Shown: piece after piece, positions 1-8,374 of the stretch
Numbering within the stretch: the stretch's first letter is position 1
How the letters are laid out: the number at the start of each line of letters is the position of its first letter
Source: Labrys okinawensis
Lineage (GTDB): Bacteria; Pseudomonadota; Alphaproteobacteria; Rhizobiales; Labraceae
NCBI RefSeq assembly: GCF_002982075.1
Contig: NZ_PUEJ01000005.1
Coordinates: 434,001-498,000, forward strand
DNA length: 64,000 bases
Direction of reading: 5' to 3'
Notes under the pieces: model-generated
What the model saw: only the letters and a program-made list of their open reading frames with translations
Told to the model about the DNA's origin: nothing
Database searches by the model: none
Made by a program: the position numbers and the translations under genes

Positions 1-590
1 ACGTGCAGGATCTCGACGTCGATTTCTATGCCTTCACCGGCCACAAGGTCTATGGCCCGACCGGCATCGGCGTGCTCTACGGCAAGAAGGAATGGCTGGA
101 GCGGATGCCGCCCTTCAACGGTGGTGGCGAGATGATCGGCGAGGTGACCGAGGACAACATCACCTATGCCACGCCGCCCCATCGCTTCGAGGCCGGCACG
201 CCCCCGATCGTGCAGGCGATCGGCTTGGGTGCAGCCCTGGACTATATGATGGCGCTTGGGCGGGACAATATCCGGGCTCACGAGGAGAAGCTTCTCCATT
301 ATGCCCAGGAGCGACTGTCCAAGCTGAATTCGATCCGGATTTTCGGCGAGGCGCCGGGCAAGGGCGGTATCGTCTCCTTCGAGTTGAAGAACGCCCATGC
401 CCATGACGTGGCGACCGTGCTGGACCGCTATGGTATCGCGGTGCGCGCAGGAACGCATTGCGCTCAGCCGCTTTTGGCGCGATATGGCGTAACTTCGACC
501 TGCCGCGCATCCTTCGGGCTTTACAATACGCTCGACGAGGTAGATGCACTGGTCGAGGCGCTGATCAAGGCGCAGAGCTTTTTCGCATGA
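1..590 (+). CDS. sufS: Cysteine desulfurase SufS (3' part)
   Basis: C-terminal ~195 residues of a group II cysteine desulfurase; the reading frame enters from upstream with its first whole codon at base 3. It takes sulfur from cysteine for Fe-S cluster assembly by the SUF system. Visible: the PLP-lysine motif TGHKVYGPTG near the window start, and the catalytic-cysteine loop RAGTHCAQPL (Cys codon about 459-461) followed by the conserved arginine in CRASFGLYNT. The stop TGA lies in ATGA, and the next gene, a SufT-type protein, begins within 12 bases, so the two are co-transcribed. The order sufS-sufT-sufA matches the downstream end of suf operons in Rhizobiales. Only the N-terminal half is missing, because of the window edge. 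Confidence 0.95.
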   Translation, partial: VQDLDVDFYAFTGHKVYGPTGIGVLYGKKEWLERMPPFNGGGEMIGEVTEDNITYATPPHRFEAGTPPIVQAIGLGAALDYMMALGRDNIRAHEEKLLHYAQERLSKLNSIRIFGEAPGKGGIVSFELKNAHAHDVATVLDRYGIAVRAGTHCAQPLLARYGVTSTCRASFGLYNTLDEVDALVEALIKAQSFFA

Positions 591-601
591 CGGAGGCAGT
601 G

Positions 602-985
602 ATGGCCGACGGAAATCTGGCCGAGACCCGGCCCAATGAACCGGCTGTCGCAGGGGCGACAGCCTTGCCGCCGGAAGAGATCGACCGGCTGACCGACGCA
701 ATCGTGGCTGCTCTCAAGACGGTGTACGATCCGGAAATCCCGGCCGACATCTACGAACTTGGCCTGATCTACCGTGTCGAGATCGGCGATGATCGCAAGG
801 TCAGCATCGACATGACGCTGACGGCGCCCGGCTGCCCGGTCGCGGGCGAAATGCCCGGCTGGGTCGAGAATGCCGTCGGAAGCGTTCCCGGCGTTTCCGA
901 AGTCCAGGTGAAGATGGTCTTCGATCCGCCGTGGGACCAGTCGCGCATGTCCGACGAAGCGCGGGTCGCGCTGGACATGTGGTGA
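602..985 (+). CDS. sufT: SufT-like Fe-S assembly protein (DUF59/MIP18 family)
   Basis: A 127-residue MIP18/DUF59 protein that helps Fe-S cluster maturation. The core shows the family hallmarks: TVYDPEIPADIYELGLIY, the cysteine motif TAPGCPVAGE, and a C-terminal FDPPWDQSRMSDEAR. Start choice: GGAGG at 592-596 sits five bases before the ATG at 602. The alternative ATG at 587 overlaps the sufS stop but has no ribosome site of its own. The gene lies between sufS and the sufA-type gene, the usual place of sufT in suf operons. Confidence 0.93.
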   Translation: MADGNLAETRPNEPAVAGATALPPEEIDRLTDAIVAALKTVYDPEIPADIYELGLIYRVEIGDDRKVSIDMTLTAPGCPVAGEMPGWVENAVGSVPGVSEVQVKMVFDPPWDQSRMSDEARVALDMW

Positions 986-990
986 TCGGT

Positions 991-1060
991 GGGCTGGTCT
1001 TCAGACCAGCCTGAAACGCCATGCGTGTTAAAGAGGCTAAGCGGGTCTGAAGACCCGTCC
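991..1060. repeat. Paired-hairpin intergenic element, copy A
   Basis: Two short self-complementary arms, GCTGGTCTTCAGACCAGC (993-1010) and CGGGTCTGAAGACCCG (1042-1057), whose cores are exact reverse complements of each other. They flank a spacer containing GAAACGCC and AAAGAGGC. The element lies between sufT and sufA. Elements of the same design but different arm sequence occur at 39.68 kb and 44.97 kb, and probably at 25.37 kb. Confidence 0.7.
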
Positions 1061-1152
1061 CCCAACCCTCTCGCATTCGAGCCGAGTCGCGCTTATATTC
1101 GTGGGGTAAACCGAGCGCCGGGCCTTGAACCCGGTGTTGTTGGAGTGTTCCA

Positions 1153-1539
1153 GTGAGCAAGATCCGTCCGAAGTTCAAGGTCGTTTCGCTGACCGATGCC
1201 GCGGCCGAGAAGATCAAGGCCATCATGGCCACTGCTGAGCGGCCCTATGAAGGTGTGCGCGTCGGCGTCAAGAATGGTGGTTGTGCCGGCATGTCCTACA
1301 CGATGGAATATGCTGAAGCCGCCAACCCGCTCGACGAAGTGGTCGAGGACAAGGGCGTCAAGGTCCTGATCGATCCCAAGGCCGTGCTGTTCCTGCTCGG
1401 TACCGAGATGGACTACAAGACCGACAAGCTGTCGGCGCAGTTCGTCTTCAACAACCCGAACCAGACCTCGGCCTGCGGCTGCGGCGAGTCGGTCGCGATC
1501 ACGCCGGCATCGAGTGGCGCGCTGGAAGCGACGGCCTGA
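1153..1539 (+). CDS. sufA: A-type Fe-S carrier protein SufA (HesB/IscA family)
   Basis: A 128-residue A-type carrier that receives Fe-S clusters from the SUF scaffold and passes them to apo-enzymes. The three ligand cysteines are present: Cys44 in GGCAGMSY, and Cys108 and Cys110 in SACGCGES. Length is normal for the family with a short C-terminal extension (about 15 residues). The start is GTG (GTGAGCAAG). It lies 170 bases after sufT, separated by a paired-hairpin repeat, so it may be transcribed with suf or from its own promoter. Confidence 0.94.
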   Translation: MSKIRPKFKVVSLTDAAAEKIKAIMATAERPYEGVRVGVKNGGCAGMSYTMEYAEAANPLDEVVEDKGVKVLIDPKAVLFLLGTEMDYKTDKLSAQFVFNNPNQTSACGCGESVAITPASSGALEATA

Positions 1540-1551
1540 GACCGTCGGCGC

Positions 1552-1917
1552 ATGGATCACGAGCATCTGCGCGACCTCTTCGCTGGCATGCCGCGTCTAT
1601 CCATCCGCCGCATGTTTGGTGGGGTCGGCCTTTATTCCGACGGCGTGGTCTTCGCGCTCGGCGCTTTCGATGAGATCTGGATCAAGGTGGATGCCGAGGT
1701 CCAGCCCTTGTTCGAGCAGGCGGGTTCTCGCCCCTTTCGCTATCGGGGCAAGAACCGCGACGTGCAGCTGCCTTATTGGAGCTTGCCGGACGCTGCACTC
1801 GACGATCCGGACGAAGCCCTGAAGTGGGGCCGTCTGGGTTTGGCTGCGTCCTTGCGCGCTCCGAAGCGGGCGTCTAAAGCAAAACGTTCCAGGAAGAGCG
1901 CGCCGCAGCCCGCGTGA
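1552..1917 (+). CDS. TfoX N-terminal domain protein
   Basis: A 121-residue protein formed almost entirely of a TfoX N-terminal domain: RRMFGGVGLYSDGVVFAL, then WIKVDAEVQPLFE and the aromatic LPYWSLPD segment. The tail after residue ~100 is rich in lysine, arginine and alanine. In gammaproteobacteria TfoX/Sxy activates competence genes; most alphaproteobacterial single-domain homologues have no proven role. It starts 12 bases after sufA and is probably co-transcribed with it. Confidence 0.85.
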   Translation: MDHEHLRDLFAGMPRLSIRRMFGGVGLYSDGVVFALGAFDEIWIKVDAEVQPLFEQAGSRPFRYRGKNRDVQLPYWSLPDAALDDPDEALKWGRLGLAASLRAPKRASKAKRSRKSAPQPA

Positions 1918-1951
1918 GTGCCCTCCTTTTCGTCGATATCGGACCATTGCC

Positions 1952-2221
1952 ATGTCCATCGTGCTCTCGATCGCCCTGTTCTTCGTCATCTGGTGGATGA
2001 CCTTGTTCGCCGTGCTGCCGCTTGGCGTGAAGAGCCAGTTCGAAGGTGGCGAGGTGGTGCCGGGCACCGAGGCCGGGGCGCCGCAAAGGCCGATGCTGCT
2101 GAAGAAGGCGGGCATCACGACGGTGATCGCCGTGGCGATCTTCACCTGCGTCTATCTCGTCGTGTCGAAACATTGGATGCCGCACCAGATCTTCGACATC
2201 GTACCGGACCTGAAGCAATAA
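1952..2221 (+). CDS. DUF1467 family small membrane protein
   Basis: An 89-residue inner-membrane protein with two predicted helices (about residues 4-24 and 54-75) joined by a loop containing PLGVKSQFEGGEVVPGTEAG, the conserved signature of DUF1467. The family is found mainly in alphaproteobacteria and has no established function. Its TAA stop shares one base with the ATG of the following DsbA-like gene (TAATG at 2219-2223), so the two are translationally coupled. Confidence 0.85.
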   Translation: MSIVLSIALFFVIWWMTLFAVLPLGVKSQFEGGEVVPGTEAGAPQRPMLLKKAGITTVIAVAIFTCVYLVVSKHWMPHQIFDIVPDLKQ

Positions 2222-2751
2222 TGGCTGTGCTCTCACGCGATGTCGGCCCGCAGGATCATGTGAAGGGGCCTGCCGACGCCCCGGTCACCCTGGTCGAATA
2301 TGGCGATTTCGAATGCCCCTATTGCGGGGAGACCGTTGGCGTGATCGACGGCGTGCAGCGTTTGATGGGCGACAGGCTGCGCTATGTCTTCCGCCATTTC
2401 CCCTTGGTCGAGCCACATCCCTTTGCCCTGCATGCCGCCGGCCTGGCCGAGGCGGCGGCCGAAGTCGGCCGATTCTGGGAGGCGCACCGCATCCTCTACG
2501 ACAACCAGCATGCGCTTGATGACAGGGCCCTGCGCAGCTACGGACGCCGGCTCGGTCTTGGCCAGGACGCCGTCGAGGCTGCCTTGGGCGGGCGCTACGC
2601 CGCCAGGATCGAGCTCGATTTCCAGAGTGGCATCGCCAGCGGCGTGAATGCGACGCCGACCCTGTTCATCAATGGCGTTCGTCATGATGGCCGTCGCGAC
2701 CTCCGCGGGCTGCATGCGGCGCTGCTGGCTGCTGCAGAAAACGGAAACTGA
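2221..2751 (+). CDS. DsbA-family thioredoxin-like protein
   Basis: A 176-residue DsbA/FrnE-type thioredoxin-fold protein. The redox motif CPYC is at residues 32-35 (GDFECPYCGE), the helical insertion spans about 60-130, and the cis-proline segment NATPTLFING is near the C-terminus. No signal peptide is visible, so it is probably cytoplasmic. The ATG at 2221 overlaps the preceding stop. Similar stand-alone proteins are often annotated as DsbA oxidoreductase or Na+/H+ antiporter NhaA-associated thioredoxin. The physiological partner is unknown. Confidence 0.88.
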   Translation: MAVLSRDVGPQDHVKGPADAPVTLVEYGDFECPYCGETVGVIDGVQRLMGDRLRYVFRHFPLVEPHPFALHAAGLAEAAAEVGRFWEAHRILYDNQHALDDRALRSYGRRLGLGQDAVEAALGGRYAARIELDFQSGIASGVNATPTLFINGVRHDGRRDLRGLHAALLAAAENGN

Positions 2752-2769
2752 ACCCGCTGCCGCGGCACC

Positions 2770-3780
2770 TCAATGCTGCAGCACGATCTTGCCGAAATGC
2801 GTGCCGCCGGCGAGATGGCGCAAGGCTTCGCCGATATCCATCCAGGGATAGCAGCGATCGATCACGGGCCGGATCCGGCCGGCGTCGATGGCCCGCGCCA
2901 TCGCCTCGAAGGAGGCGCGTGAACCCACTGGAATGCCCCGCACCGTCACCTGGCGCCGGAAGATATCGAGCGGATTGATGGTTCCCTCGGTGCCGCCGAG
3001 ATAGCCGATCACACTGATCTGGCCGCCGCGGCGTACGGCCTTCAGCGATTGCGCGAAACTGTCGGGACCACCGACCTCCAGGACATGGTCGACACCTCGC
3101 CCCTGCGTGAGCTCGATCACGGCGTCGGCCCATTGCGGGTGCCTGCGGTAGTTCACTCCGGCCGCCGCCCCGAGCGCCCTGGCGCGCTCGATCTTTTCGT
3201 CGCTGCTCGATGTAACGATGACGCGGGCGCCGGCATTGACGGCAAATTGCAGGGCAAAGATCGAAACACCACCGGTACCGAGCACGAGGATGGTGTCGCC
3301 TGCATGGACGCGGCCCTCGGTGACCAGACTGTGCCATGCCGTCACGCCGGCGCAGGGCAGGGTGGCTGCTTCGAGGTCGGTAAGGTGGGCGGGTGCTGGC
3401 ACGACAGCCTGTTCGTCGAGGGCGGCATATTCGGTCAGCAGCCCGTCGAGGGGGCCGCCGCGCTGGTAGCTCGGCTCGGCCATATCGAAACTGCCGCCGA
3501 CCCAGCGCTGCCAGAAGGTGCTGCAGACCCTGTCGCCGATCGCAACGCGGCTGACATCCTCCCCGATCGCCACCACTTCGCCGACGCCGTCCGAGATCGG
3601 GATCAGCGGCAGGGGGAAGCGGGTGTGATAGCTGCCGCGGATGATCTCGAGATCGCGGTAGTTGAGAGCTGTCGCCCTGATGCGCACGATTACTTCCTGG
3701 CGTCGCGGGGTCGGCATCGGCCGCTCGACCAGTCGCAGATTGCCGATGCCCGGCTCGCCTTCGATGATGATGGCTTTCAT
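2770..3780 (-). CDS. Zinc-free MDR alcohol dehydrogenase / quinone oxidoreductase-like protein
   Basis: A 336-residue medium-chain dehydrogenase/reductase. The nucleotide-binding glycine motif GTGGVS is at about residues 168-173, after the substrate domain (ALNYRDLEIIRGSY, PISDGVGEVVAIG). The catalytic zinc cysteine near residue 40 is replaced (ALNYRD) and there is no structural-zinc cysteine lobe near 95-115, so it should be zinc-independent, like quinone oxidoreductases. Start chosen at the conserved MKAI. It is divergent from a LysR regulator, 96 bases apart, which is the likely control arrangement. The leader holds a CCTTGCC/GGCAAGG hairpin (3789-3812). The substrate cannot be inferred. 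Confidence 0.88.
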   Translation of the reverse strand: MKAIIIEGEPGIGNLRLVERPMPTPRRQEVIVRIRATALNYRDLEIIRGSYHTRFPLPLIPISDGVGEVVAIGEDVSRVAIGDRVCSTFWQRWVGGSFDMAEPSYQRGGPLDGLLTEYAALDEQAVVPAPAHLTDLEAATLPCAGVTAWHSLVTEGRVHAGDTILVLGTGGVSIFALQFAVNAGARVIVTSSSDEKIERARALGAAAGVNYRRHPQWADAVIELTQGRGVDHVLEVGGPDSFAQSLKAVRRGGQISVIGYLGGTEGTINPLDIFRRQVTVRGIPVGSRASFEAMARAIDAGRIRPVIDRCYPWMDIGEALRHLAGGTHFGKIVLQH

Positions 3781-3826
3781 TCTTGTCTCCTTGCCCATTT
3801 GCCTTGGCAAGGATGCGGATGCGGCA

Positions 3827-3876
3827 CATAATGTTCAAATTCATAATGATCAAAATCAATATGCAAGGAATGTATA
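3827..3876. promoter_or_regulatory. Candidate LysR-binding region between divergent genes
   Basis: This AT-rich stretch carries CATAATG twice (3827-3833 and 3842-3848, 15 bases apart) and lies between the LysR gene start and the divergent dehydrogenase. The position and repeat spacing (about 1.5 helical turns) suit a LysR-type operator. The repeats are seen; the binding is inferred. Confidence 0.35.
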
Positions 3877-4752
3877 ATGTTGAGCGAGATGCGCACTTTC
3901 GTTCTGTTCGCCGAAGAAGGTTCGATCCAACGGGTAGCCGAGCGCCTGCCCCTGACGCAGCCGGCGGTCACCCGGCAGATCCAGCGGCTCGAACAGCTCC
4001 TCGGCTTCGAATTGCTCGACCGTCGCTTAAAGCCGCCAACCCTGGCGCCGCTGGCTATCGAGGCGCTTGCCCGGTGTCGAAAGGTGCTGGCCGCCTATGA
4101 CGAGTTCACGCAGATGGCAAGGCAGCGCGAACCCGAAGGCATGCTCAGGCTTGGTGTCGCCCATGGTATTGCCGGCAGCGCCCTCGCGCCGATCATTCGC
4201 GATCTGCGCCGACGATTTCCGAACGTAATGCTGCGCTTGATCACGGGCTGGAGCCAACCTCTGTCCGAGCAGCTTGCCCGCGGCAATCTCGATGCCGCCG
4301 TGCTGCTCTCTGCCGAGGTTGTCAGCGATCGTTTGAGCATCCTGGGAAAGGAGTATCTGTCGATCATCACCGCGAGCGCCGAAACTGCCGGGAAAGCGGA
4401 TGGTTCGATCGCCGAGGCCGGCTGGATTCTCAGCCCCGAACCATGCGATGCCCGCCGGCTCCTGGCTTCGGCAATGGTCCGGCGGGGGCAGGCGTTGCAG
4501 GTGATCGCCGAAGTTCAGGATTCAGGCCTGCAACTGGCCCTGGTGCGGGAGGGACTCGGGCTCAGCCTGCTGCCGCGGCGGTTCCTGGAACGAGCCGCCA
4601 TTCCGGGGATTGCCGCGCTCGAGGATGCCGATGATCTCCGCCTGGTTCTCGATGTCCAGATGCAACGCTCGCCGCATCTTCGCTTGCTGGACCCTGTCGT
4701 CGATATCCTGGCGCAGGCGATCGGCGCCCAATTGGGTGATGGCGAGCGCTAG
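3877..4752 (+). CDS. LysR family transcriptional regulator
   Basis: A 291-residue LysR-type regulator. N-terminal winged helix-turn-helix (about residues 1-60; GSIQRVAERLPLTQPAVTRQIQRLE) followed by a periplasmic-binding-like effector domain (about 90-285). The start ATG matches the usual LysR N-terminus (MLSEMRTFVLFAEEGS). It is divergent from the zinc-free MDR gene and probably controls it. Its TAG stop overlaps, through CTAG at 4749-4752, the stop of the convergent DUF2842 gene. Confidence 0.93.
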   Translation: MLSEMRTFVLFAEEGSIQRVAERLPLTQPAVTRQIQRLEQLLGFELLDRRLKPPTLAPLAIEALARCRKVLAAYDEFTQMARQREPEGMLRLGVAHGIAGSALAPIIRDLRRRFPNVMLRLITGWSQPLSEQLARGNLDAAVLLSAEVVSDRLSILGKEYLSIITASAETAGKADGSIAEAGWILSPEPCDARRLLASAMVRRGQALQVIAEVQDSGLQLALVREGLGLSLLPRRFLERAAIPGIAALEDADDLRLVLDVQMQRSPHLRLLDPVVDILAQAIGAQLGDGER

Positions 4753-4988
4753 CTTCTGTCCTTCGGCTTGCTCCCGGGCTTTTCCATCCATTTGATGATG
4801 AGCATGGCCGGGAAGATCCAGGCAAGGCCCAGAATGGCATAGAGAATGGGTTGCAGCCAGGCGGGGGCGTCGGTGATGCGGCCTTCCGCCAGGGCCATGG
4901 CGAGGAGGGCATAGACCACGACCAGCACCAGCATCGCCAGCGAACCGACCAGTTTGCGCAGGGACGGGGCCTTGTAGTCCTGGGCCAT
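4749..4988 (-). CDS. DUF2842 family small membrane protein
   Basis: A 79-residue protein beginning MAQDYKAPSLRKLVG, with two predicted transmembrane helices (about residues 14-34 and 48-68) and a charged C-terminus (KWMEKPGSKPKDRS). This matches DUF2842, a family confined largely to alphaproteobacteria and without known function. The start at 4988 is chosen because the conserved family sequence begins there. It ends in a shared CTAG with the LysR gene. Confidence 0.82.
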   Translation of the reverse strand: MAQDYKAPSLRKLVGSLAMLVLVVVYALLAMALAEGRITDAPAWLQPILYAILGLAWIFPAMLIIKWMEKPGSKPKDRS

Positions 4989-5100
4989 GATCTCGAACTC
5001 CGTAGCCAGCGCCGGCACGCGGCGGCGAGGCGTATTGCCTTTGAAGTGCGACGCGAGCGCGCGTTGCTCCAGCCAGGCGATTTCTATATCTGTGCGCCCT

Positions 5101-5230
5101 AGAGCAAAGCGCGTTCGTGAACGAACGCTTGTTTGCTCTAACTCCTTGTTTCGACGTGTCTTTGCGATTCAAGGTGATTCCATGTAATCGCAAAACGCTT
5201 TAGAACAAAGAGCGTTTCGACGGAAACGCT
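5101..5230. repeat. Rhizobiales-type intergenic repeat with terminal hairpins (copy 1)
   Basis: Starts with a long hairpin (AGAGCAAA...TTTGCTCT, 5101-5139, inner stem GCGTTCG/CGAACGC), continues with a TAACTCCTTGTTTCGACG core, and ends with a second hairpin AGCGTTTC/GAAACGCT (5211-5230). The core matches the repeat at 17689-17789 and a repeat type I recognise from many Rhizobiales intergenic regions. The last hairpin could also act as a terminator or processing site upstream of ctaA. Confidence 0.65.
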
Positions 5231-5284
5231 TCTTTCTCCCGGCTTCGTGTTTCGCAGCGCGTTCCAGATGTCGCAAAGCACGCG

Positions 5285-6403
5285 ATGCGAGCCGGCCGAC
5301 CAGGAAAGGCAATCCACGTGGCCGCCATTGCAGACAATCCCGCCACCAGCGGCATGAGCCGCGGCCATCTTGCGGCTATCCGCGCCTGGCTCGTCGTCGT
5401 AGCCGTGCTGGTGATTGCCATGGTGGTGGTGGGCGGCGCCACGCGCCTGACCGAATCCGGGCTCTCGATCACCGAATGGAAGCCGATCAAGGGCACCATT
5501 CCGCCGCTCTCCGCCGACGAATGGGCGGCCGAGTTCGAGAAATACAAACAGATCCCGCAATATGTGAAGCTGAACCTCGGCATGTCGCTCGAGGAGTTCA
5601 AGTTCATCTATTGGTGGGAGTGGAGCCATCGCCTGCTGGGCCGCCTGATCGGCATCGTCTTTGCCGTGCCTTTCCTGATCTTCTGGCTGCGCGGCTGGCT
5701 GACGCCCAGGCTCACCGTGAAGCTGGTCGGTCTGCTGGCGCTCGGCGGCAGCCAGGGACTGCTGGGCTGGTGGATGGTGAAATCGGGCCTGGCCGATCGG
5801 ACGGAGGTCTCCGAATATCGCCTGGCCATGCACCTGACCCTGGCCTGTCTCATTCTCACGGCGATCGTCTGGGTGGCATCCTCGCTCAAGGAGGAACGCT
5901 TCAGCGGAGCCGTGCCGGGAACTGCGCGGGCGATTGCCTATCTCCTGGTGCCGCTCGTCCTGGTGCAGATCTTCATGGGGGGGCTGGTGGCGGGCCTGAG
6001 GGCCGGCATGGCCTACAACACCTGGCCGCTGATGGACGGCCATTTCATCCCGGCGCTGAACAATCTCTACATCATGGCCCCCACCTGGGTGAACCATTTC
6101 GAGAATGCGCTGACGGTGCAGTTCCAGCACCGGATGGTGGCCTATCTCATCGTGGCGCTGGCCTTGCTGCAGGCCTGGCTGGCCATGCGGGGCGGGAACG
6201 GCCCGGCGCGTGGCCGGGCCTTGCTGGTTGCGGCCGTGGCGCTGGCCCAGGCCGCCATCGGCATCATCACGCTCGTGCTGGTCGTGCCGCTCTGGGCCGG
6301 TATCCTGCATCAGCTCGGCGGCGTCCTGCTGCTCACCGCTGCGACGGTGCACGCGCAGCGGCTGGCCGCAGGTTCTGCGCCTCAGCTGGCGGCGAGGGCC
6401 TGA
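5285..6403 (+). CDS. ctaA: Heme A synthase (COX15/CtaA)
   Basis: A 372-residue inner-membrane protein that oxidises the C8 methyl of heme O to give heme A for cytochrome aa3 oxidase. About eight transmembrane helices are visible, with the four conserved heme-ligand histidines in EWSHRLLGR (His115), [15 protein letters not shown] and LHQLGG. The signature [20 protein letters not shown] matches the alphaproteobacterial type 2 family. The N-terminal ~25 residues are soluble; a start at the internal [10 protein letters not shown] is also possible. The 3' end overlaps the convergent metY-type gene by 22 bases. Confidence 0.94.
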   Translation: MRAGRPGKAIHVAAIADNPATSGMSRGHLAAIRAWLVVVAVLVIAMVVVGGATRLTESGLSITEWKPIKGTIPPLSADEWAAEFEKYKQIPQYVKLNLGMSLEEFKFIYWWEWSHRLLGRLIGIVFAVPFLIFWLRGWLTPRLTVKLVGLLALGGSQGLLGWWMVKSGLADRTEVSEYRLAMHLTLACLILTAIVWVASSLKEERFSGAVPGTARAIAYLLVPLVLVQIFMGGLVAGLRAGMAYNTWPLMDGHFIPALNNLYIMAPTWVNHFENALTVQFQHRMVAYLIVALALLQAWLAMRGGNGPARGRALLVAAVALAQAAIGIITLVLVVPLWAGILHQLGGVLLLTAATVHAQRLAAGSAPQLAARA

Positions 6404-7671
6404 TCGAGGTCGGCGATGATGTCCTTGACGTCCTCGATTCCGACCGAGATGCGCACCACGTCGGGGCCCGCGCCCGCTGCCTTCTTCTGCTCATCGGACA
6501 ATTGCCGGTGGGTGGTGGAAGCCGGGTGGATGATCAGCGAGCGGGTGTCACCGACATTGGCGAGATGCGAGAACAATTTGACGTTCGACACCAGCTGGAT
6601 GCCCGCCTCGTTGCCGCCCTTCAGGCCGAAGGTGAACACGGCCCCGGCGCCCTTGGGGCAATATTTGCGGGCGAGGGCATTGTAGCGGTCGGCATCGAGA
6701 CCGGGATAGGACACCCAGGCCACCCCCGGATGCTCGGCCAAATATTGCGCGACGGCCAAGGCATTGTCCGAATGCTTCTGCATGCGCAGCGGCAATGTCT
6801 CGATACCGGTCAGGATCAGGAAGGCGTTGAAGGGCGACAGCGCCGGGCCGAGGTCGCGCAGACCGAGCACGCGCGCGGCGATGGCGAAAGCGAAGTTGCC
6901 GAAGGTCTCGCCGATGACGATGCCGTTATATTCCGGGCGCGGCGCCGACAGGAAGGGATAGCGCCCTGAGGAAAGCCAGTCGAACTTGCCGCCGTCGACG
7001 ATCACACCACCGATCGAGTTGCCATGCCCGCCCAGGAATTTGGTGGCCGAATGGACCACGATGTCGGCGCCGAAATCGATCGGTCGGGTGAGATAGGGCG
7101 AGGCGAGGGTGTTGTCGACGATCAGCGGCACGCCGGCCTTCTTGGCAATGGCGGCGATGGCGGCGATATCCGTGATGATGCCGCCGGGATTGGCGATGGA
7201 TTCGATGAAGATCGCCTTGGTCTTGGGGGTCACCGCGGCGGCGAAGCTGGCGGGATCGTTGGCATCGGCCCAGCGCACATTCCAGTCGAACGAGCGGAAG
7301 GAATGGTTGAACTGGTTGATCGAGCCGCCATAGAGCTTGTTGGAGGCGATGAACTCGTCGCCCGGCTGCAGCAAGGTGTGGAACACCAGCATCTGCGCGG
7401 CGTGTCCCGAGGCGACCGCCAGGGCGGCGGTGCCGCCTTCCAGGGCGGCGACACGCTCCTCCAGCACCGCATTGGTGGGATTGGTGATGCGCGAATAGAT
7501 ATTGCCGAAAGCCTGCAGCCCGAACAGCGAGGCGGCGTGGTCGACATCGTCGAAGACGAAGGATGTCGTCTGATAGATCGGGGTGGCGCGGGCGCCGGTG
7601 GTCGGGTCGGGCTGCGCGCCTGCGTGAACGGCAAGCGTTGAAAACCCTGGTTGTTGCCCAGCCGACATCAT
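6382..7671 (-). CDS. metY: O-acetylhomoserine sulfhydrylase (aminocarboxypropyltransferase)
   Basis: A 429-residue PLP enzyme of the Cys/Met metabolism family. It makes homocysteine from O-acetylhomoserine and sulfide, or a related thiol. Visible: [35 protein letters not shown], the cofactor loop [20 protein letters not shown], and the PLP-lysine motif [15 protein letters not shown]. The long region after the lysine and overall size (~430) favour O-acetylhomoserine sulfhydrylase over cystathionine gamma-synthase. Two ATGs are adjacent; AAGGAGG is just upstream on this strand. A palindromic repeat lies in the leader. I did not see a SAM-II riboswitch, which often precedes this gene in alphaproteobacteria. 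Confidence 0.92.
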   Translation of the reverse strand: MMSAGQQPGFSTLAVHAGAQPDPTTGARATPIYQTTSFVFDDVDHAASLFGLQAFGNIYSRITNPTNAVLEERVAALEGGTAALAVASGHAAQMLVFHTLLQPGDEFIASNKLYGGSINQFNHSFRSFDWNVRWADANDPASFAAAVTPKTKAIFIESIANPGGIITDIAAIAAIAKKAGVPLIVDNTLASPYLTRPIDFGADIVVHSATKFLGGHGNSIGGVIVDGGKFDWLSSGRYPFLSAPRPEYNGIVIGETFGNFAFAIAARVLGLRDLGPALSPFNAFLILTGIETLPLRMQKHSDNALAVAQYLAEHPGVAWVSYPGLDADRYNALARKYCPKGAGAVFTFGLKGGNEAGIQLVSNVKLFSHLANVGDTRSLIIHPASTTHRQLSDEQKKAAGAGPDVVRISVGIEDVKDIIADLDQALAAS

Positions 7672-7733
7672 GATCCTCCTTGGATGGTCTTGTGGAATGC
7701 TTGGCCGCGATCGCGCGGCGTCGGTGAATTGGT

Positions 7734-7807
7734 GTCATTGCGAGCGCAGCGAAGCAATCCAGTTTTTGTAGGAGGCCTCTGGATCGCTTCGCTGCGCTCG
7801 CAATGAC
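7734..7807. repeat. REP-like palindromic element (copy 1)
   Basis: A 74-base inverted repeat. The left arm begins GTCATTGCGAGCGCAGCGAA and reads to 7762; the right arm (7779-7807) is its near-complement, ending CTCGCAATGAC, with a ~16-base loop. The first 29 bases are identical to the copy at 48180-48208. It sits between the divergently placed 5' end of metY and the 3' end of the CoA-binding gene. Elements of this sequence are widespread in alphaproteobacterial intergenic DNA. Confidence 0.85.
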
Positions 7808-7823
7808 TGATGGTATCAGCAGC

Positions 7824-8345
7824 CTACCGGCGCAGGCCGAGGCGTTGGAAGCCACGATTGTCTCGGGTCGCCCGCTTGGAGGAAATCGCACCGGAATTGA
7901 CGCCGGCCCAGCCGATTTCGCCGGAAAGCCGGCCATACTCGATCTTGGGGCAGCGGTTCATCACCACCTCGATGCCAGCGGCTTCCGCTTTCGCAGCCGC
8001 GGCATCGTTGCGCACCGTCAACTGCATCCAGATCACCTTGGGCAGCACCGGCAGGGCCAGGATCTCGTCGACGACAGCGCCGGCCGCCTCGGAATTGCGG
8101 AAGATGTCGACCATGTCGACCGGGCCGGGCAGGGCTGCCAGGCTGGCATAAACCGGCAGATCCAGGATGGTCTTGCCGGCAAGGCCCGGATTGATCGGGA
8201 ACATCTGATAGCCGCGCAACTTGAGGTACTTCAGGACGAAATAACTCGGCCGGGCTTCATTGGCCGAAGCGCCGACCATGGCGATGCTGTGAACCTTGCG
8301 CAGGATGCCGCCGATATAGTCGTCAGAATAGCTGTCGTGGTTCAT
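7824..8345 (-). CDS. CoA-binding domain protein (YccU type)
   Basis: A 173-residue stand-alone CoA-binding (Rossmann-like) protein related to E. coli YccU. Visible: IAMVGASANEARPSYFVLKYLKLRGYQMFPINP near the N-terminus, VDMVDIFRNSEAAG in the middle, PKVIWMQLTVRNDAAAAKAEAAGI and the conserved VMNRCPKIEYGRL toward the C-terminus. The cellular role of the family is unknown. In several Rhizobiales it lies next to the O-acetylhomoserine sulfhydrylase gene, as here. The last ~25 residues form a basic tail. Confidence 0.88.
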   Translation of the reverse strand: MNHDSYSDDYIGGILRKVHSIAMVGASANEARPSYFVLKYLKLRGYQMFPINPGLAGKTILDLPVYASLAALPGPVDMVDIFRNSEAAGAVVDEILALPVLPKVIWMQLTVRNDAAAAKAEAAGIEVVMNRCPKIEYGRLSGEIGWAGVNSGAISSKRATRDNRGFQRLGLRR

Positions 8346-8374
8346 TCACAAATCCGCCGGTCGTCGTCCGGTCA

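Noticed and set aside
7672..7733. SAM-II riboswitch in front of metY
   Set aside because: The leader is short and lacks the pseudoknot consensus; only a REP-like repeat is seen.
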